Below, piece after piece: positions 62,046 to 64,000 of a stretch of 64,000 bases of DNA. The position numbers were made by a program, and so were the translations under genes. The notes beneath the pieces are model-generated. The model ran no database searches and was not told the origin of the DNA. It was given only the letters and a program-made list of their open reading frames with translations. Source of the stretch: Paramecium sonneborni (Eukaryota > Ciliophora > Oligohymenophorea > Peniculida > Parameciidae); the NCBI GenBank assembly GCA_905182985.1, contig CAJJDN010000072.1:426261-490260 (forward strand), written 5' to 3'. Every line of letters begins with the position of its first letter. Position 1 is the stretch's first letter.

Positions 62046-63249
62046 AAAATAACAAAATATTTAATGTCATGAGGTTTAATGCATAACTTTGATAGAGATA
62101 GCATAGCATAGGAATCAATAGATATTCATTTATCTAATATAAATAAATAAAAGGATTCCTTCAAAAATTTATGCGGTTGGAGTAGAAATTGATATTAATT
62201 TATTTGAGGTAATATGATAATCAAAATAAAAGAAAACTCAAAATAATATGAAGCTTTCATATTCTTCACTTTATCTTTCAAAGATTCTGTTTTTTAATGA
62301 CTATGAAACCCTACAAAAACTATAATTCTGAGAAATTGAAAAATTATTCATTATTTGAAGAAAGATTGTAAATTACATCCTATTTTGGTAATATAATAAG
62401 AATGTTACAATATTTAAATTTTCTTTCCTTTATACTTTTTTATTTCCTTAAGCTAAAGAACGAGCTTATACATCTTATAACTAATATAATATAATATAAT
62501 ATAAATTGTTTTTAATTATTACTTATGTATGTTTAAGTGCGCTAATGATAAAAAGTAGTAGCTATAATCTCAATAATGTTAGATTAATGAGAAGTCAAAA
62601 TTATAGGTTCGGTGACGCATCCAAAATATTGGTACAAAAAATACAAAATTATGAAAAATATTATAAAATATTATACAAAATATACAAAATTATTAACAAG
62701 CTATAAATGACCTAAAAGATAACTTATTGTTCTTAAAACTGTAAATAATAAAAAAGGAATGAACCAAAGATAAAGAGAATAATTTTTTTGATTACAAAAA
62801 TAAAAATGTGATAAAAGGGTAATTACGATTTAATTCATTAAAAAGTATTTATTTGAGTTTTATAAAACTAAGAGTTATTAGATAAAGAAAAGCTATAACT
62901 ATTATATAAAAAATAGAAGAGGCAGTTGATAAGAAGATATTTATTAATTTACTTTTTGTGGTATAAAGATTAATCGGATACAAAGGAATTAATAAGAATA
63001 AATTTTTAAATTACTAAACATTTAATGAATCAAAATATTGATAATATTTAGAACAAACTGAGTTAATTTTTAGTTTTAAACTGTTAGGTTATTAGTTAAA
63101 ATAAATGATAATATTTAGTAAATATTATATCCAAAATATTTTTAGAACTATTTTATTAAAAATAAATATTTATAAAATACAAGTCATATATCTAATTTTT
63201 GTGTAAACTTTGACATCCAATTAAGCCATAAGTTTAATGGCTTTTCCGA
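62046..63249. other. Gene-poor AT-rich DNA
   Basis: About 1.2 kb with no supported gene. A short TATAA/AATAT-type microsatellite lies at about 62483-62503. Confidence 0.45.
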
Positions 63250-63760
63250 AGGTACACATGTGTTTCATTTATCCATTTTTGTGAGCATCAGTAGAAAAAT
63301 ATGATGCAATTAAGCAAAGACATATGGTGTTTATAAGCTGAGGCTTAAAAGCTATCTATTATAAGTCTTCTTGCTTCGACGAAGATTCATGAAACAAAAA
63401 GAAATTCTTCTCTTAGAACTTCAAAATCTGTATTATCTTCAAATATTTTTGGCTTTAGCTTCATTAATAACTTATTAAAGGAGATAGTTCAGCAACTCTT
63501 TATCTATCCTTCTAGTCATAGGTCGGTTTGAGTTCATCAAGTTTAGCTTATAATTTGGGGTCTCTTTACTAAAGATTGGCAAGTTCTTCATTGAGTTCAG
63601 CAAGATTAGTAACACAAATACCTTAGAATGCCTTGCTTTCAGCATAGTCTTTTCTTTAATCATTTTAATCCCTTTCTTCCAGGTCATAAAGAGTTGAGAA
63701 AAATATTTCATGGGTTTCACCTGTGAGCATTTTGAGGGTAATTGATTCAACATTTTCTCC
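63250..63760 (-). pseudogene. Trichocyst-matrix-protein-like pseudogene fragment
   Basis: On the minus strand, coding-like sequence with trichocyst matrix character is readable in changing frames. LTGETHEIFFSTLYDLEERD and LAELNEELANLQQRDPKLQ (about 63490-63730) are followed by FEDNTDFEVLREEFLF and IFVEARRLIIDSF, then HKHHMSLLNCI. TGA codons and frame changes fall between these pieces, and no signal peptide is found. Base composition is richer in G and C than its surroundings, like the intact gene at 33492-34586. It is probably the 3' part of a dead copy of this multigene family. Confidence 0.5.
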
Positions 63761-64000
63761 TTTCTCTCAAATAGTCTCTAAACTTTTTGTTAAGTAAAAA
63801 GTTAATTTCATTTTAATAATGACTTTAATTATCAAAATCTCAATTTTGAAGAGAAATTAATAAAAAAATAAAAGGATTATTTTTTTATCTTAGTAATTTA
63901 AAATAATTTATTCTTTAAATTATAAAAAATAATGGAAAACAATTTAATTATCAATTTTAACATAAGATAGATATTATATTAAATTATATTATATTATATT
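63761..64000. other. AT-rich tail
   Basis: Low-complexity AT-rich DNA ending in a short ATATT-type repeat. No telomeric repeat is seen at the window edge. Confidence 0.5.

Noticed and set aside
1..64000. CRISPR arrays, bacterial operons, insertion sequences, riboswitches
   Set aside because: None seen. The DNA is clearly eukaryotic with reassigned stops and spliceosomal introns.

Overview
The window is protist macronuclear-type DNA, about three quarters A+T. TAA and TAG occur at internal glutamine positions throughout otherwise conserved genes, and only TGA ends them (ciliate code, translation table 6). Genes are close together and are cut by very short introns, about 20-31 nt. A trichocyst matrix protein gene (33492-34586) together with these features points to Paramecium or a close relative. 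All gene models below were made by hand: read with TGA as the only stop, spliced at GT...AG, and checked that coding length minus introns is a multiple of three. No database search was possible, so names rest on recognised family motifs.

Layout. 0.3-9.4 kb: an AT-hook protein, two tandem Cys/His-rich paralogues, a 1505-aa CCDC17-like coiled-coil/C2 protein and a nucleotidyltransferase (NMNAT-like). 9.4-11.7 kb: empty AT-rich DNA. 11.7-20.2 kb: a Lys-rich protein, CEP41 (rhodanese), a hybrid sensor histidine kinase, and several unknown or coiled-coil proteins. 20.2-34.6 kb: a type I membrane protein, a TBC Rab-GAP, SRP68, a multipass membrane protein, an AGC-type kinase, a syntaxin, a MORN protein, a long coiled coil and the trichocyst matrix protein. 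35-43.9 kb: a syntaxin-18-like SNARE fused to an upstream coiled coil, a tandem GST fusion, an unknown basic protein, tRNA-Tyr, a secreted beta-lactamase-like hydrolase, a SHIPPO/PGP-repeat protein and an INO80C/YL1-C protein. 44-48.3 kb: a leucine carboxyl methyltransferase (once broken by a gap, once complete), a histidine-phosphatase-superfamily protein and a second, inverted tRNA-Tyr. 49.6-53 kb: a MORN-like repeat protein. 54.1-57.9 kb: a 1251-aa protein with two GTPase domains around a long coiled coil. 57.9-64 kb: gene-poor DNA with decayed TPR-like and trichocyst-matrix-like relics.

Three places (N run at 45059-45381, single N at 50666 and 60939) are flanked by identical blocks of about 1.1 kb. 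These are almost certainly unmerged contig overlaps, not biological duplications. Genes are not organised in operons. Several belong to cilium/cytoskeleton (CCDC17-like, CEP41, PGP repeat, MORN) or membrane traffic (TBC, two SNAREs, SRP68, trichocyst content), which suits a ciliated secretory cell but is not evidence of co-regulation. Roughly 60 introns could be placed. About a third end in AAG or CAG, not the TAG expected for Paramecium.
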